Positions 1 through 8,803 are shown, numbered from the stretch's first letter. The stretch: DNA of 64,000 nucleotides from an endosymbiont of Galathealinum brachiosum (GCA_003349885.1 QFXC01000011.1:62001-126000); one strand, 5' to 3'. The notes: generated by a model from the letters alone, not told the origin. Translations and numbers: made by a program.

Positions 1-1070
1 AATATTTTTTCTGGATCGAAATTTTCTAACTCAATCTGGGCTCTCAATTTTGGCGATGTCAGTAATTTTGTTACCACTAACTGACTTTTCAGTTTAAGCC
101 CCAGACTTTGCAATAACAGCTGCTCTATTTTTGCTGTTTCTTTTATTAGATCAATGTCGGCATCACCACGAAAGCTGACTTTTAATTTTTCATCTGGAAT
201 CGATTTTCCCTGCATTTCAATATCCAGTGCATAAGCCGGTAAAATAAAATGCTGTTTATTTAAATCTGCATTAAGACTTGTATTTAAACTAAGTTGCAAA
301 CCTTTTAACTCTTCCTGATCCAGTACGGCATCAATCGCAACATTCAAATCTGCCAGTTTCAGTTTCTGTGCGGAAGCGCTTATATCAACACTTGTATTAA
401 GTTCAAATTTGACAGTTGTTTTTGGTTCGGCTAATTCAAGCAAGGCAGAGAGCGCCACGGGCAATGATTCACCCGGGCGTATCGCCCCCGTATCCAGATT
501 GAAATTTTGTATTGCGACAATCTGCCCAGTGCTCGCATCATCCCAGTTAATACTGGCATCTTTAATTTCTACCCCATTAATAAGTAACGCCGCTAACGGA
601 TCAGCTGGCACCTCTTCCGAGTCTTTTGTCACATCTGTTGTTGCCGCTTTGAAAGCCACTGGCTCCGCCTGCTTTTCAAGTATGTCATCCCAGTTGGTTT
701 TAGCTTTTTTATTTTTTTCAAGAAACAGCTTAAGACCATGCAAACGCAGCGTATCTATACGAACTTCCTGATTCAGCAATGGCAGTAATTCAACCCGTAC
801 ATCCAGACGTGTAATTTGCAGCATTTTTTCGGCTTTAAACCCATTGGCATTACTTAAGCTTATTTCTTGTAGCTCGACACCTAACCAGGGAAATACCGAT
901 GGTTTAATATCTTCAAGCACCATCTCACGACCGGTTTGCTGTTTAACCTGCTCAGTAATTAATGGCCTGTAATCATTTGCATCAAATGTGGCAACAAACA
1001 CTCCACCAACAATAACCAGTAATAACACAACACCGGCAAGGACATAGAGGCTGATTTTTAAAAATTTCAT
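1..1070 (-). CDS. AsmA family protein, N-terminal part (runs off the left edge)
   Basis: Reading the minus strand from the ATG at 1070 gives an open frame of 356 codons that leaves the window at base 1. It begins MKFLKISLYVLAGVVLLLVI, a single N-terminal membrane segment. The AsmA pattern follows: FDANDYRPLI, then QQTGREMVLED and a P..FPWLGVEL stretch, then LDVRVELLPLL. AsmA proteins are inner-membrane anchored with a large periplasmic beta-rich domain, and are now viewed as bridge-like proteins in phospholipid transport and outer-membrane homeostasis. A GGAG ribosome binding site lies 8 bases upstream of the ATG. It is divergent from the DUF2333 gene. The C-terminus is outside the window, so the total length and the AsmA-2 domain cannot be checked. 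Confidence 0.85.
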   Translation of the reverse strand, partial: MKFLKISLYVLAGVVLLLVIVGGVFVATFDANDYRPLITEQVKQQTGREMVLEDIKPSVFPWLGVELQEISLSNANGFKAEKMLQITRLDVRVELLPLLNQEVRIDTLRLHGLKLFLEKNKKAKTNWDDILEKQAEPVAFKAATTDVTKDSEEVPADPLAALLINGVEIKDASINWDDASTGQIVAIQNFNLDTGAIRPGESLPVALSALLELAEPKTTVKFELNTSVDISASAQKLKLADLNVAIDAVLDQEELKGLQLSLNTSLNADLNKQHFILPAYALDIEMQGKSIPDEKLKVSFRGDADIDLIKETAKIEQLLLQSLGLKLKSQLVVTKLLTSPKLRAQIELENFDPEKI

Positions 1071-1152
1071 TCTGTTCTCCGAACAGTTACAATGTTTTAT
1101 CTGGTAACACACGATACGTTTACCGATGTTAGCTTAAATAACAGGGACCCAT

Positions 1153-2223
1153 ATGAAAATACTCGATTTCTTTTTTGATGCCTACGACAACCTGCGCAGT
1201 GTACTGGGTGGAAAATCCAGTCAGGGTGAAAATCATTCCGGCCTGCTTACTCGCATTGTTCCGCCTGTACTGATTTTATTCGTTTTATTTGTCCTCATCG
1301 TTGGTTTCATATGGAATGTTGAACCCGATAGTTTTAACGCTATTCAACACGCTGCATCATTATCTGAAGAACGCAATGAAGAAGTTACAACCGGTTATAT
1401 TACAACCACCGCATTAATTGTTACCGCTGAAACCTTACTTGATAAACGAGGCGGTTACCTGAGTAACGACATGATGCCCCCCGGCCTGTTTATGGACAAT
1501 ATCCCGAACTGGGAGTTCGGCGTTTTAACTCAAATTCGAGATTTAACACTGGCCCTAAGAAACGATATTACCCGTTCTCAGTCACAGTCAGTTGAAGACA
1601 AGGATATCATTGAGGCTGATAATAAATTTCGTATCGACTCAGAGTCCTGGTTATTACCACCGGCTGAATCAGAATATCGAGCAGGCATCAATTCTCTTTA
1701 CAGCTACCTTGGACGCTTATCAGACGAAAACACACAGGATGGCCAGTTTTATGCCCGCGCTGACAATTTGAGTGAATGGCTTGGTCTGGTATCTAAACGC
1801 CTGGGCAGCCTGTCGCAAAGATTAAGCGCCAGTGTTGGTCAGGCACGCTTAAACACCGATCTGGCAGGTGATGCTGATGCCCAGCAATCAACACCTACGG
1901 CCGGTGTTGTTGAAGTGCGAACCCCATGGTTAAAAATTGATGATGTATTCTTCGAAGCACGGGGTAGCGCCTGGGCTCTGAGTCAGTTATTAACCGCTGC
2001 CGAATCTGATTTTCAGGATGTACTTAAAAAGAAAAACGCGCTGGTTAGCCTGCAACAGATTATTCGCGAACTGGATGCAACACAGGAAACTATCTGGAGT
2101 CCGGTCATCTTAAATGGTGGCGGCTTTGGTGTATTTGCCAATCATTCTCTGGTAATGGCAAATTATATATCCCGAGCCAATGCAGCGGTGATTGATTTAC
2201 GCGCACTACTAAAACAGGGTTAA
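1153..2223 (+). CDS. DUF2333 family membrane protein
   Basis: This 356-aa protein has a short cytoplasmic N-terminus, one strong membrane helix at about residues 36-55 (PPVLILFVLFVLIVGFIW), then a largely helical, probably periplasmic domain. The pattern around RGGYLSNDMMPPGLFMDN and the NWEFGVL segment is typical of DUF2333, a family conserved in gammaproteobacteria with no established function. An AGGGA motif 6-7 bases before the ATG supports the start. It is divergent from the asmA-like gene and convergent with moaC, only 19 bp away. The family assignment is from recognition of the sequence; no biochemical role is proposed. Confidence 0.75.
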   Translation: MKILDFFFDAYDNLRSVLGGKSSQGENHSGLLTRIVPPVLILFVLFVLIVGFIWNVEPDSFNAIQHAASLSEERNEEVTTGYITTTALIVTAETLLDKRGGYLSNDMMPPGLFMDNIPNWEFGVLTQIRDLTLALRNDITRSQSQSVEDKDIIEADNKFRIDSESWLLPPAESEYRAGINSLYSYLGRLSDENTQDGQFYARADNLSEWLGLVSKRLGSLSQRLSASVGQARLNTDLAGDADAQQSTPTAGVVEVRTPWLKIDDVFFEARGSAWALSQLLTAAESDFQDVLKKKNALVSLQQIIRELDATQETIWSPVILNGGGFGVFANHSLVMANYISRANAAVIDLRALLKQG

Positions 2224-2242
2224 ACACATAATCAGGCTTCGG

Positions 2243-2725
2243 TTAGTCACGCTTTGACCAGTTGCCTGATTTGCCACCGGACTTTTTCAAAAGCCCTATA
2301 TGCTCCATATGCATACCCCTGTCGACCGCTTTACACATATCGTATATCGTTAACAGGGTAATCTGTACCGCAGTCAACGCCTCCATTTCCACACCGGTAT
2401 TACCTTTACATTCAACCGTCACCTGACAATGCACACCGGGCAACGATTCATCGCAACTCAGCTCAATATCAACATGTGTCAGGGCAAGAGAATGACACAG
2501 GGGCACCAGATCAGGAGTTTTCTTTGCCGCCATAATACCCGCAACCCGGGCAATACCCAGCACATCACCTTTTTTATGGTTCCCCTGCTGAATAAGCTGC
2601 AACGTCTCCGGCAACATAAAAATATCACCTTCTGCTATCGCCTGACGTTTTGTTATGTCTTTTTGACTCACATCGACCATATGTGCTTCGCCAGATGCGT
2701 TAAAATGAGTTAACTTATCAGTCAT
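2243..2725 (-). CDS. moaC: cyclic pyranopterin monophosphate synthase MoaC
   Basis: This is a 160-aa MoaC. With MoaA it converts GTP (via 3',8-cyclo-7,8-dihydro-GTP) to cyclic pyranopterin monophosphate, the first stage of molybdenum cofactor synthesis in the cytoplasm. The family signatures are present: [19 protein letters not shown] at the N-terminus, [18 protein letters not shown] with the catalytic-region His, EMEALTAVQ, and the C-terminal lysine-rich [10 protein letters not shown]. Length matches the family. It is divergent from moaD with a 65-bp shared upstream region, so the moa genes are split over both strands. MoaA is not in the window. Confidence 0.95.
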   Translation of the reverse strand: MTDKLTHFNASGEAHMVDVSQKDITKRQAIAEGDIFMLPETLQLIQQGNHKKGDVLGIARVAGIMAAKKTPDLVPLCHSLALTHVDIELSCDESLPGVHCQVTVECKGNTGVEMEALTAVQITLLTIYDMCKAVDRGMHMEHIGLLKKSGGKSGNWSKRD

Positions 2726-2790
2726 GCTTTATGCCTGTTATTATTACCGTAATCGGCGTGTAGCCTAACAAAAGGTAACCAGTTTTACGA

Positions 2791-3018
2791 ATGAGCATTA
2801 CAGTCAAATTTTTTGCCCGCCTGCGTGAGCAAGTAGGACATGCGGAAGTCACGCTTAATCAGGCCGATAACGTGCTATCTGCATGGAATCAGTCCACTCA
2901 GAACATGAAAATGCCTGATAACACACTGTGCGCGGTCAATATGGAATATGTAGACCTTCAGGCAAGCGTAAATAAAGGGGATGAAGTTGCCTTTTTCCCT
3001 CCCGTTACCGGAGGGTAA
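2791..3018 (+). CDS. moaD: molybdopterin synthase small subunit MoaD
   Basis: This 75-aa ubiquitin-fold protein begins MSITVKFFARLREQVG and ends FFPPVTGG. The C-terminal Gly-Gly is the site that is adenylated and thiocarboxylated to carry the sulfur used by molybdopterin synthase. The beta-grasp pattern and terminal GG are diagnostic. Its stop codon is two bases before the moaE start, so the two synthase subunits are almost certainly co-transcribed and translationally coupled. Confidence 0.94.
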   Translation: MSITVKFFARLREQVGHAEVTLNQADNVLSAWNQSTQNMKMPDNTLCAVNMEYVDLQASVNKGDEVAFFPPVTGG

Positions 3019-3020
3019 TT

Positions 3021-3467
3021 ATGCCTAGTGAGATAAGAGTCGAATCTTTTGACCCCTGGAAAGAAACGCAACACTACCAGCAAAACCAGCTGGAACAGGG
3101 AAAATATGGTGCAACCGCCAGTTTTGTCGGCACCATGCGTGACTTCAATCAGGGCGATAACATCACCAGTATGACGTTAGAACACTATCCGGGTATGACT
3201 GAAAATTACCTGGACAAAATATGCGATGAAGCCAGACAACGCTGGGACTTAATCGACTGTCTGATTGTTCACCGGGTAGGCACTATAAAACCCAATGACC
3301 CTATCGTTCTCACCGTTGTCTGGTCTGCTCACCGAAGAGAAGCATTTGAAGCCTGCCGGTATTTAATGGAAGAACTCAAATCACGCGCGCCTTTCTGGAA
3401 AAAAGAAGGTCTGATCGATAGCGAGACCGGAGATAACCGCTGGGTAGACAAAAACACACCCGGTTAA
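3021..3467 (+). CDS. moaE: molybdopterin synthase catalytic subunit MoaE
   Basis: This 148-aa protein is the large subunit of molybdopterin synthase. With thiocarboxylated MoaD it inserts the dithiolene sulfurs into cyclic pyranopterin monophosphate. Visible family motifs are ASFVGTMRDFN, LEHYPGMTE, IVHRVGTIKPND, and the active-site lysine segment RAPFWKKE. Length is normal for MoaE. It directly follows moaD. A 149-bp gap without a recognisable gene follows before the FKBP gene; that gap holds only a weak AT-rich inverted repeat. Confidence 0.95.
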   Translation: MPSEIRVESFDPWKETQHYQQNQLEQGKYGATASFVGTMRDFNQGDNITSMTLEHYPGMTENYLDKICDEARQRWDLIDCLIVHRVGTIKPNDPIVLTVVWSAHRREAFEACRYLMEELKSRAPFWKKEGLIDSETGDNRWVDKNTPG

Positions 3468-3616
3468 ACCGCAAAACCACTTTAATGACGTAAATTATAG
3501 AAATATGAGCACTTATTGTGAAATTTACGCCACTTCAGACATAGACCACTTGAACCCCTTGATAGGTCTTGCTAACGTGCTCCTTTAAATTTTTCTAAAG
3601 CTAAGGGCTTACCAAT

Positions 3617-4336
3617 ATGTTAAAAGCAATCCCCACAGCCGTTTTATGCATCGGCTTAACCACATTACTGACAGCCTGCAATGACAAAACTGACAGTGCA
3701 GAAACAACCATTAAACTTGATACAGATAAAAACAAAGCCAGTTATAGCATCGGCGTTCAGTTAGGCACGCAGATAGCTAAAATAAAAGACATGGTTGACG
3801 AAGACGCTCTTCTAGTCGGATTTAAAGACAGCTTATCCGGCAAAGAAGGCCAGCTTACAACCGAAGAAATGAAAACAGCTATGGAAGCCTTCCAGAAAAC
3901 CATGATTGAAGCTCAACAGGCCAAACAACAGGAACTGGCTAGTAGCGGTAAAGCAGAGGGTGATAAATTCCTCGTCGAAAATAAAACTAAAGACGGCGTA
4001 AAAGTAACTGAAAGTGGCCTACAATACAAAGTGATTACTGAAGGTAGTGGCGCAACACCAGTAGCAACTGATACGGTTGTTACTCATTACACGGGTACAC
4101 TGGTTAATGGCAAGGTTTTTGATAGCTCTCACAAGCGTAATGCTCCTGCAACATTCCCTGTTAATGGTGTTATTAAAGGCTGGACCGAAGCACTTCAGTT
4201 GATGAAAGTTGGCGCAAAATGGCAGTTATTTATTCCATCTGAACTGGCTTATGGTGCAAGAGGCGCTGGTAAAAGCGTTGGCCCAAATCAGGTATTAATT
4301 TTTGAAATTGAATTACTGGAAATCAAAAAATCATAA
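3617..4336 (+). CDS. FKBP-type peptidyl-prolyl isomerase, lipoprotein
   Basis: This 239-aa protein has a lipoprotein signal peptide with lipobox LLTAC (Cys21 becomes the lipidated residue), an FKBP N-terminal dimerisation region (about 35-115, KASYSIGVQLGTQI...), and a C-terminal FKBP domain (about 135-237). The latter carries VVTHYTGTLVNGKVFDSS, VIKGWTEAL and ELAYGARGAG, which line the proline-isomerase pocket. The layout is that of FkpA/Mip-like periplasmic foldases. AAGGG upstream supports the start. The next gene, a small membrane protein, starts 40 bp later on the same strand, so the gene may head or belong to the following signalling operon, though this is inference from spacing only. 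Confidence 0.9.
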   Translation: MLKAIPTAVLCIGLTTLLTACNDKTDSAETTIKLDTDKNKASYSIGVQLGTQIAKIKDMVDEDALLVGFKDSLSGKEGQLTTEEMKTAMEAFQKTMIEAQQAKQQELASSGKAEGDKFLVENKTKDGVKVTESGLQYKVITEGSGATPVATDTVVTHYTGTLVNGKVFDSSHKRNAPATFPVNGVIKGWTEALQLMKVGAKWQLFIPSELAYGARGAGKSVGPNQVLIFEIELLEIKKS

Positions 4337-4376
4337 TAACTCCAGTAATGTTATGTAGTTTTTAAAGGAGTTTCAC

Positions 4377-4775
4377 ATGTCTGAGCGTGCAAACCGATTC
4401 ATATTCGGTTTTAGCTTAATTGCATTCTTATTTCTAGAATGGAGTTATGGCGTATACGCCATTATTACCATTCTAATAATAGAAGGCATTACTAATTTTC
4501 GTGTGCCCAGACTTATTTCTAAACTACGTTACTCCGCCGGGTATGCCTCAGATGGCATACCCGCTGATTTTGATGAAAACGACAACTGCAAATTTAGCTA
4601 TGAAGCCGAACGTGTTTTACGCTTTGCTGTTGCCATCACCATTTCACTTGGTTTTATTTTTTTTGAAGAGTTACTCTGGTTCCTGCCCTGGTTTGTTGGC
4701 CTAAACTTATTACTTGCCGGTATAACGGGTATATGCCCGATGGTTATGTTGTTTAGAAAAGTTGGATTTAGATAA
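4377..4775 (+). CDS. small DUF2892-like (YgaP-type) membrane protein, copy 1
   Basis: This is a 132-aa, strongly hydrophobic protein. The C-terminal half resembles the DUF2892 / YgaP transmembrane module: an EAER..LR start, two membrane helices, and the end motif LLAGITGICPMVMLFRK, in which GxCP is the family hallmark. The N-terminal half (ERANRF..GF, then EGITNFRVP) looks like a degenerate second copy of the same unit. An AAGGAG ribosome binding site precedes the ATG. A kinase-like gene starts 12 bp downstream, and a paralogue of this protein sits at 6137 in front of a second kinase, so it is probably a membrane partner or sensor subunit of the kinase. That role is inferred from position, not known. 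Confidence 0.65.
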   Translation: MSERANRFIFGFSLIAFLFLEWSYGVYAIITILIIEGITNFRVPRLISKLRYSAGYASDGIPADFDENDNCKFSYEAERVLRFAVAITISLGFIFFEELLWFLPWFVGLNLLLAGITGICPMVMLFRKVGFR

Positions 4776-4787
4776 CCAACGAAACCA

Positions 4788-6113
4788 ATGGAAAAGACAG
4801 GCTCCATACATACCCCCCACTCAAGCATTGTTCTTTGCGCATGCCTGATCATTATTCTATTTTTTTATAGCAGTTACAGCATTTTTAAAACGGAAGATAA
4901 TTATCTTAAAAAACTAAATGCTGATGCTGATATCATTGCTTATAATTTAAGCGAGACACTTCGATTAGACGCGTTATATAAAACAGAAGAACTCGCAACT
5001 TATTTAGATACGTTAATCACTAATACCGATTTTAATGGCATTACATTAATAGGTCTCGACAAATTAGTTAGTTCAGGTTCAATAAAAGAAGATGCAGTCT
5101 CTTCAAACAGACACTTACATCTGAGACACCCTCTAAAACTCCAGTTATGGTCAACACCCATTGAAAATATTGTCATTCAACGCCAGTTAAACATTAGTTT
5201 TATTTCACTCTTTATATTAATTATTCTAGTGTATATGCTTTTTTCACTGCTTAAAACCCAAAAGAAAACAGATATTCAACCACCCGCTGTAAATACCAGT
5301 AAACTAAAAAACTCTGAGACGATTAATGGCGCATCAAACCAGCAAGCAGGATCAATTCAACAACTGCAGGACGAACTATTTGAGCTTAAACATAGCAAAA
5401 ATAGCATTTTAACAAATATGAGTCTTGAATTACGTTCACCGCTTGATGTCATAATAGGCTATTCCGAATTACTGTCTGAAGAAAAAGAAGATTTATCCAA
5501 AGATGAGCTCAACTTCGATCTACAACGAATCCATAGCGCAGGAAAACATTTACATAACCTGCTTGAAGAGATAGATGATCTTGAAAAAATCGATAACAAT
5601 GAACTCAAAATAAAAGCTGAAGCTATTGATATTCAGCAGATAATTTGCAATGTCATAAAAAAATTAAGCACAGAAAACACAAAAAATAGAAACAAAATCA
5701 GCTGCAAATATCACGACAACACGGGCAACATTATTTCTGATGGCAGGCGCCTATATCAAATACTGTTAAACATGCTCAGTAACGCCAGTATTTATACAAA
5801 AAATGGCGAAATAAATATTACTATTGAAAGACAGAAAAAAATTGAACTGGATAGAATTTTTATAACTATAACAGATACAGGTATAGGAACTCCCCTCGAT
5901 AATATAAATAAACTATATAAAGAGTTCAGTAATAATTCTGGGAATGATTACAGTTATGATGGTTCTGGTTTTGGTTTATCCATCAGTCGACGATTAAGTC
6001 ACCTGCTCGGCGGTGATATTGCCATTGTTGGCGACTCGTCCAGTAAAGGATCAAGCTTTATCATTAGCATCGCTGCAAATATTAATTCGATATCTACAAC
6101 CATAAATGACTAA
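4788..6113 (+). CDS. histidine-kinase-like protein lacking the phosphoacceptor histidine
   Basis: This 441-aa protein has membrane helices at about 13-31 and 136-155 around a small periplasmic loop, a linker with a short coiled coil, a HisKA-like region (about 203-270) and a HATPase_c domain (about 320-432). The expected SHELRTPL H-box reads SLELRSPLDV, with Leu213 (codon CTT at 5424-5426) where the phosphorylated His should be. ATP-binding boxes look intact: LLNMLSNAS (N), DTGIG (G1), GSGFGLS (G2). There is no HAMP domain. It is paralogous to the intact kinase at 6554. It probably cannot autophosphorylate and may act as a heterodimer partner or regulator; this is inference. It lies in a tight operon between the two DUF2892-like genes. 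Confidence 0.8.
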   Translation: MEKTGSIHTPHSSIVLCACLIIILFFYSSYSIFKTEDNYLKKLNADADIIAYNLSETLRLDALYKTEELATYLDTLITNTDFNGITLIGLDKLVSSGSIKEDAVSSNRHLHLRHPLKLQLWSTPIENIVIQRQLNISFISLFILIILVYMLFSLLKTQKKTDIQPPAVNTSKLKNSETINGASNQQAGSIQQLQDELFELKHSKNSILTNMSLELRSPLDVIIGYSELLSEEKEDLSKDELNFDLQRIHSAGKHLHNLLEEIDDLEKIDNNELKIKAEAIDIQQIICNVIKKLSTENTKNRNKISCKYHDNTGNIISDGRRLYQILLNMLSNASIYTKNGEINITIERQKKIELDRIFITITDTGIGTPLDNINKLYKEFSNNSGNDYSYDGSGFGLSISRRLSHLLGGDIAIVGDSSSKGSSFIISIAANINSISTTIND

Positions 6114-6136
6114 AAATTTAATTACAGGGTAAAACC

Positions 6137-6526
6137 ATGACAGAACGCGCATACAGACTTGTAGTTGGGATATCCATGTTAGGATTTTTATTTTTTCAGC
6201 TTGATTACGCCATGTGGGCCCTGTTAAGCCTGATGGCTATAGAGGGTTTGACCAATTGGCGAATTCCTATACTGGTTTCAAAAGCATTATATCCAAATGA
6301 CAATATCGAAGTAACAGACGGTGAGAATCAGCACAACTCGTTTAATTATGAAGCCGAGCGCATGCTGCGCTGGATTGTGTTCACACTTGTTTTATTAGGC
6401 ACTATAAAACACACGGAAGAACTGCTCTGGTTTTTCCCCTGGTTTGTTGGCTTAATGTTACTACTGGCAGGAGTCACAGGCATCTGCCCAATGGTAATGG
6501 CCTTACGTAAAATTGGTTTAAAATAA
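6137..6526 (+). CDS. small DUF2892-like (YgaP-type) membrane protein, copy 2
   Basis: This 129-aa paralogue of the protein at 4377 shares the frame TERAYR..VGISMLGFLFF, EGLTNWRIP, YEAERMLRW, EELLWFFPWFVGL and the terminal LLAGVTGICPMVMALRK. As in copy 1, two DUF2892-like halves seem to be present, only the second keeping the GxCP motif. It starts 23 bp after the kinase-like gene and ends 27 bp before the intact kinase, so each kinase is preceded by one such protein. An AGGG-type ribosome binding site precedes the ATG. Function is unknown. In E. coli YgaP the equivalent transmembrane part is fused to a rhodanese domain, which is absent here. Confidence 0.65.
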   Translation: MTERAYRLVVGISMLGFLFFQLDYAMWALLSLMAIEGLTNWRIPILVSKALYPNDNIEVTDGENQHNSFNYEAERMLRWIVFTLVLLGTIKHTEELLWFFPWFVGLMLLLAGVTGICPMVMALRKIGLK

Positions 6527-6553
6527 TTTATATAAGCGAGAAAAATTTACTTT

Positions 6554-8044
6554 ATGGAACGTTCGATTAATGTAACTGATGACTGGTCTAAGAACTGGCA
6601 GGCTAAAATAGCGGTACGTATAACATCTATTGTTTTATGGTCACTTACTTTTTTCAGCATGCTGTTTGCGAGTCTATTAATTAGCCAGGTAAGAGAAGGC
6701 ACTGAATCCGAGCAGCTAAAACTAATGGATCAGTTGTCATATCTGATTATTCAGGAAATATATATAAATCCTGAAAACCTGCAATCCGGTTTTAACAAGG
6801 CTGCAACTACCATTTTAGAAAACAGCGACTTTAACAAAATCAATATCCATTACAATAACAAGAACTACATATATGGAAAATCTGACTCAACTGATTCAGT
6901 TATTAATAGAATTCCCTCAGAGTCATTCGAACTGAGTATTGAAGCCTCAATTATTCCAATAGAGATTTCTGTAAGAAATCGTCAAATTGAAATATTCATG
7001 ATTTTTAGTATTTCACTTGTTAGTCTCGGTGCATTTTTAGGGCTGATTATTGACAAATATGTACGCCAACCATTCCAGAGACTGGAGTCAGCTACTCAGG
7101 GTTATATTTCTGGCAATAAAGATACTCGTGTTGATATCACTTCAAAAGATGAGTTTGGTGTATTAGCTAGCTTCATGAATGAAATGTTAGATCGTATAAA
7201 TGAAAATGAAGAAAACTTGAAAACAGAAGCACAGGAACGACGCAGTGCTGCACGTAAAGTAAGAGAACAGCGTGATGCTCTTCAGACTCTTACAGATGAA
7301 CTAACACTTGCACGTGACCAGGCGTTTGCTGCCAGCCACGCTAAAAGTGCATTTCTCGCAAATATGAGCCATGAATTACGCACACCTTTAAACGCGGTTA
7401 TTGGCTACAGTGAATTATTAATTGAAGAAGCCGAAGATAACGATAGCACTGATCAAATCAAAGATCTGGATAGAATTCGTACTGCCGGGAAACATTTATT
7501 AACTCTCATCAATGACGTGCTGGATATTTCTAAAATTGAAGCAGGTAAAATGGAGTTACTACTTGAAGTGTTTGATGTTACACCACTAATTGAAGATACT
7601 GCCAGCATGGTTGCTCCGTTACTTAAACAAAACAATAATGACTTTAGTTATAACCTTAGCGACAACCACATTACCATGTGCTCTGACATTACTCGTGTAA
7701 AACAGATATTATTCAATTTGTTATCGAATGCCAGTAAGTTTAGTCAAAATGCCAGCATACAACTTGATGTTGAAATTTCCGGCTCTGACATGATTCTTTT
7801 TAAAGTCATTGATACAGGCATAGGTATTGACCAGCAGCAAATTGAGAAACTTTTTAATGAATTTGTACAGGCCGATGACTCTACCACACGCGAATATGGA
7901 GGCACCGGCCTGGGACTAGCGATTTGTCGTCGCTTATGTCGACTAATGGGTGGAGACATTGTCGCCACTAGTGAGCCCGGACAAGGCTCAACTTTTATTG
8001 CTAGCTTACCTTTAACTTCTGAAATAACGACAGGGAACCATTAA
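6554..8044 (+). CDS. membrane sensor histidine kinase (HAMP-HisKA-HATPase)
   Basis: This 496-aa inner-membrane kinase has TM1 at about 24-44, a ~100-aa periplasmic sensor region without a recognisable domain, TM2 at about 147-166, HAMP (about 168-222), a coiled coil, HisKA with an intact H-box NMSHELRTPL (His273), and HATPase_c with LLSNASKFS (N), DTGIGI (G1) and GGTGLGLAI (G2). It should autophosphorylate and pass phosphate to a receiver; the obvious partners are the two single-domain receivers immediately downstream. Its stop overlaps the next start by one base (TAATG at 8042-8046), indicating translational coupling to the first receiver. The periplasmic ligand is unknown. Confidence 0.92.
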   Translation: MERSINVTDDWSKNWQAKIAVRITSIVLWSLTFFSMLFASLLISQVREGTESEQLKLMDQLSYLIIQEIYINPENLQSGFNKAATTILENSDFNKINIHYNNKNYIYGKSDSTDSVINRIPSESFELSIEASIIPIEISVRNRQIEIFMIFSISLVSLGAFLGLIIDKYVRQPFQRLESATQGYISGNKDTRVDITSKDEFGVLASFMNEMLDRINENEENLKTEAQERRSAARKVREQRDALQTLTDELTLARDQAFAASHAKSAFLANMSHELRTPLNAVIGYSELLIEEAEDNDSTDQIKDLDRIRTAGKHLLTLINDVLDISKIEAGKMELLLEVFDVTPLIEDTASMVAPLLKQNNNDFSYNLSDNHITMCSDITRVKQILFNLLSNASKFSQNASIQLDVEISGSDMILFKVIDTGIGIDQQQIEKLFNEFVQADDSTTREYGGTGLGLAICRRLCRLMGGDIVATSEPGQGSTFIASLPLTSEITTGNH

Positions 8045-8403
8045 TGAGTAAAATTTTAATTGTTGAAGATAATGAAATGAATCGAGACATGCTCACACGC
8101 CGACTCGAACGCAAAGGTTTTGAAACTGAAATTGCAATCAATGGTGAGGAAGCATTATCACAGACTAAGGAATACAATCCGGATATTATTTTAATGGATA
8201 TGAGCTTGCCGGTAATGGATGGATGGGAGGCAACCCGACACCTCAAACAACAGGAAGAGACAAAAAACATTCCAATAGTAGGTTTATCTGCTCATGCTCG
8301 AGAGGTAGATGTTATACGAGGGAAAGATGCCGGTTGTGATGCTTATGAAACAAAACCTGTTGATCTTGAAAGATTAATCAATACCATTGAAAAATTATTA
8401 TAA
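8044..8403 (+). CDS. single-domain response regulator (CheY/DivK-like), first
   Basis: This 119-aa stand-alone receiver domain has all key residues: the acidic pair at VEDN (Glu8/Asp9), phosphoacceptor Asp52 in MDMSLPVMDG, Ser82 in LSAHA in place of the usual Thr, and Lys104 in TKP. It has no output domain, so it must act by protein contact or as a phosphate shuttle, as DivK- and CheY-type proteins do. Its start overlaps the stop of the intact kinase at 6554, which is its likely phosphodonor. A second receiver follows 13 bp later. Confidence 0.9.
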   Translation: MSKILIVEDNEMNRDMLTRRLERKGFETEIAINGEEALSQTKEYNPDIILMDMSLPVMDGWEATRHLKQQEETKNIPIVGLSAHAREVDVIRGKDAGCDAYETKPVDLERLINTIEKLL

Positions 8404-8416
8404 AAACTAAATAAAT

Positions 8417-8779
8417 ATGGCCTCATTATTAATTGTCGATGACAATGAACTGAACAGAGATTTAATTAAACGTCGCTTAAGTAGGGACGGTCATGAAATA
8501 GATCTCGCTGAAGACGGACAAACAGCAATAAATCTGTTAAAAACCAAAGTATACGATCTTGTTTTTCTGGATATTGAAATGCCTGTTATGAATGGCATCG
8601 AAACACTACGCCATATTAAACATGATCCACAAACAAAAAATAATATTATCGTCATGTTAACGGCACACAATGATATTGAGCTTGTAAAACGATGCCTGCA
8701 ACTCGGCGCTGTTGATTACCTCACTAAACCATTCGACATGTCATTAGTCAAAAAATGTATTGCTAACTTATCACCCTGA
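8417..8779 (+). CDS. single-domain response regulator, second
   Basis: This 120-aa receiver domain has the acidic pair in VDDN (Asp8/Asp9), Asp52 in LDIEMPVMNG, Thr82 in LTAH, and Lys104 in TKPF: a complete phosphoacceptor site. It shares the N-terminal LLIV.DNELNRD pattern with the preceding receiver, suggesting tandem duplication, but the two have diverged clearly. It has no output domain. It is the last gene of the operon and is convergent with yicC, 24 bp away; the short space holds only a weak bulged stem and no clear terminator. Confidence 0.9.
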   Translation: MASLLIVDDNELNRDLIKRRLSRDGHEIDLAEDGQTAINLLKTKVYDLVFLDIEMPVMNGIETLRHIKHDPQTKNNIIVMLTAHNDIELVKRCLQLGAVDYLTKPFDMSLVKKCIANLSP

Positions 8780-8803
8780 ATATTTTATACAGGTGATGCG
8801 GCT

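Noticed and set aside
409..771. 120-codon plus-strand open frame
   Set aside because: It lies opposite the AsmA-family coding frame, which has clear family motifs; it is a shadow frame.
3487..3531. Inverted repeat ACGTAAATT / AATTTACG after moaE
   Set aside because: Short, AT-rich, with a long loop and no T-run; likely chance.
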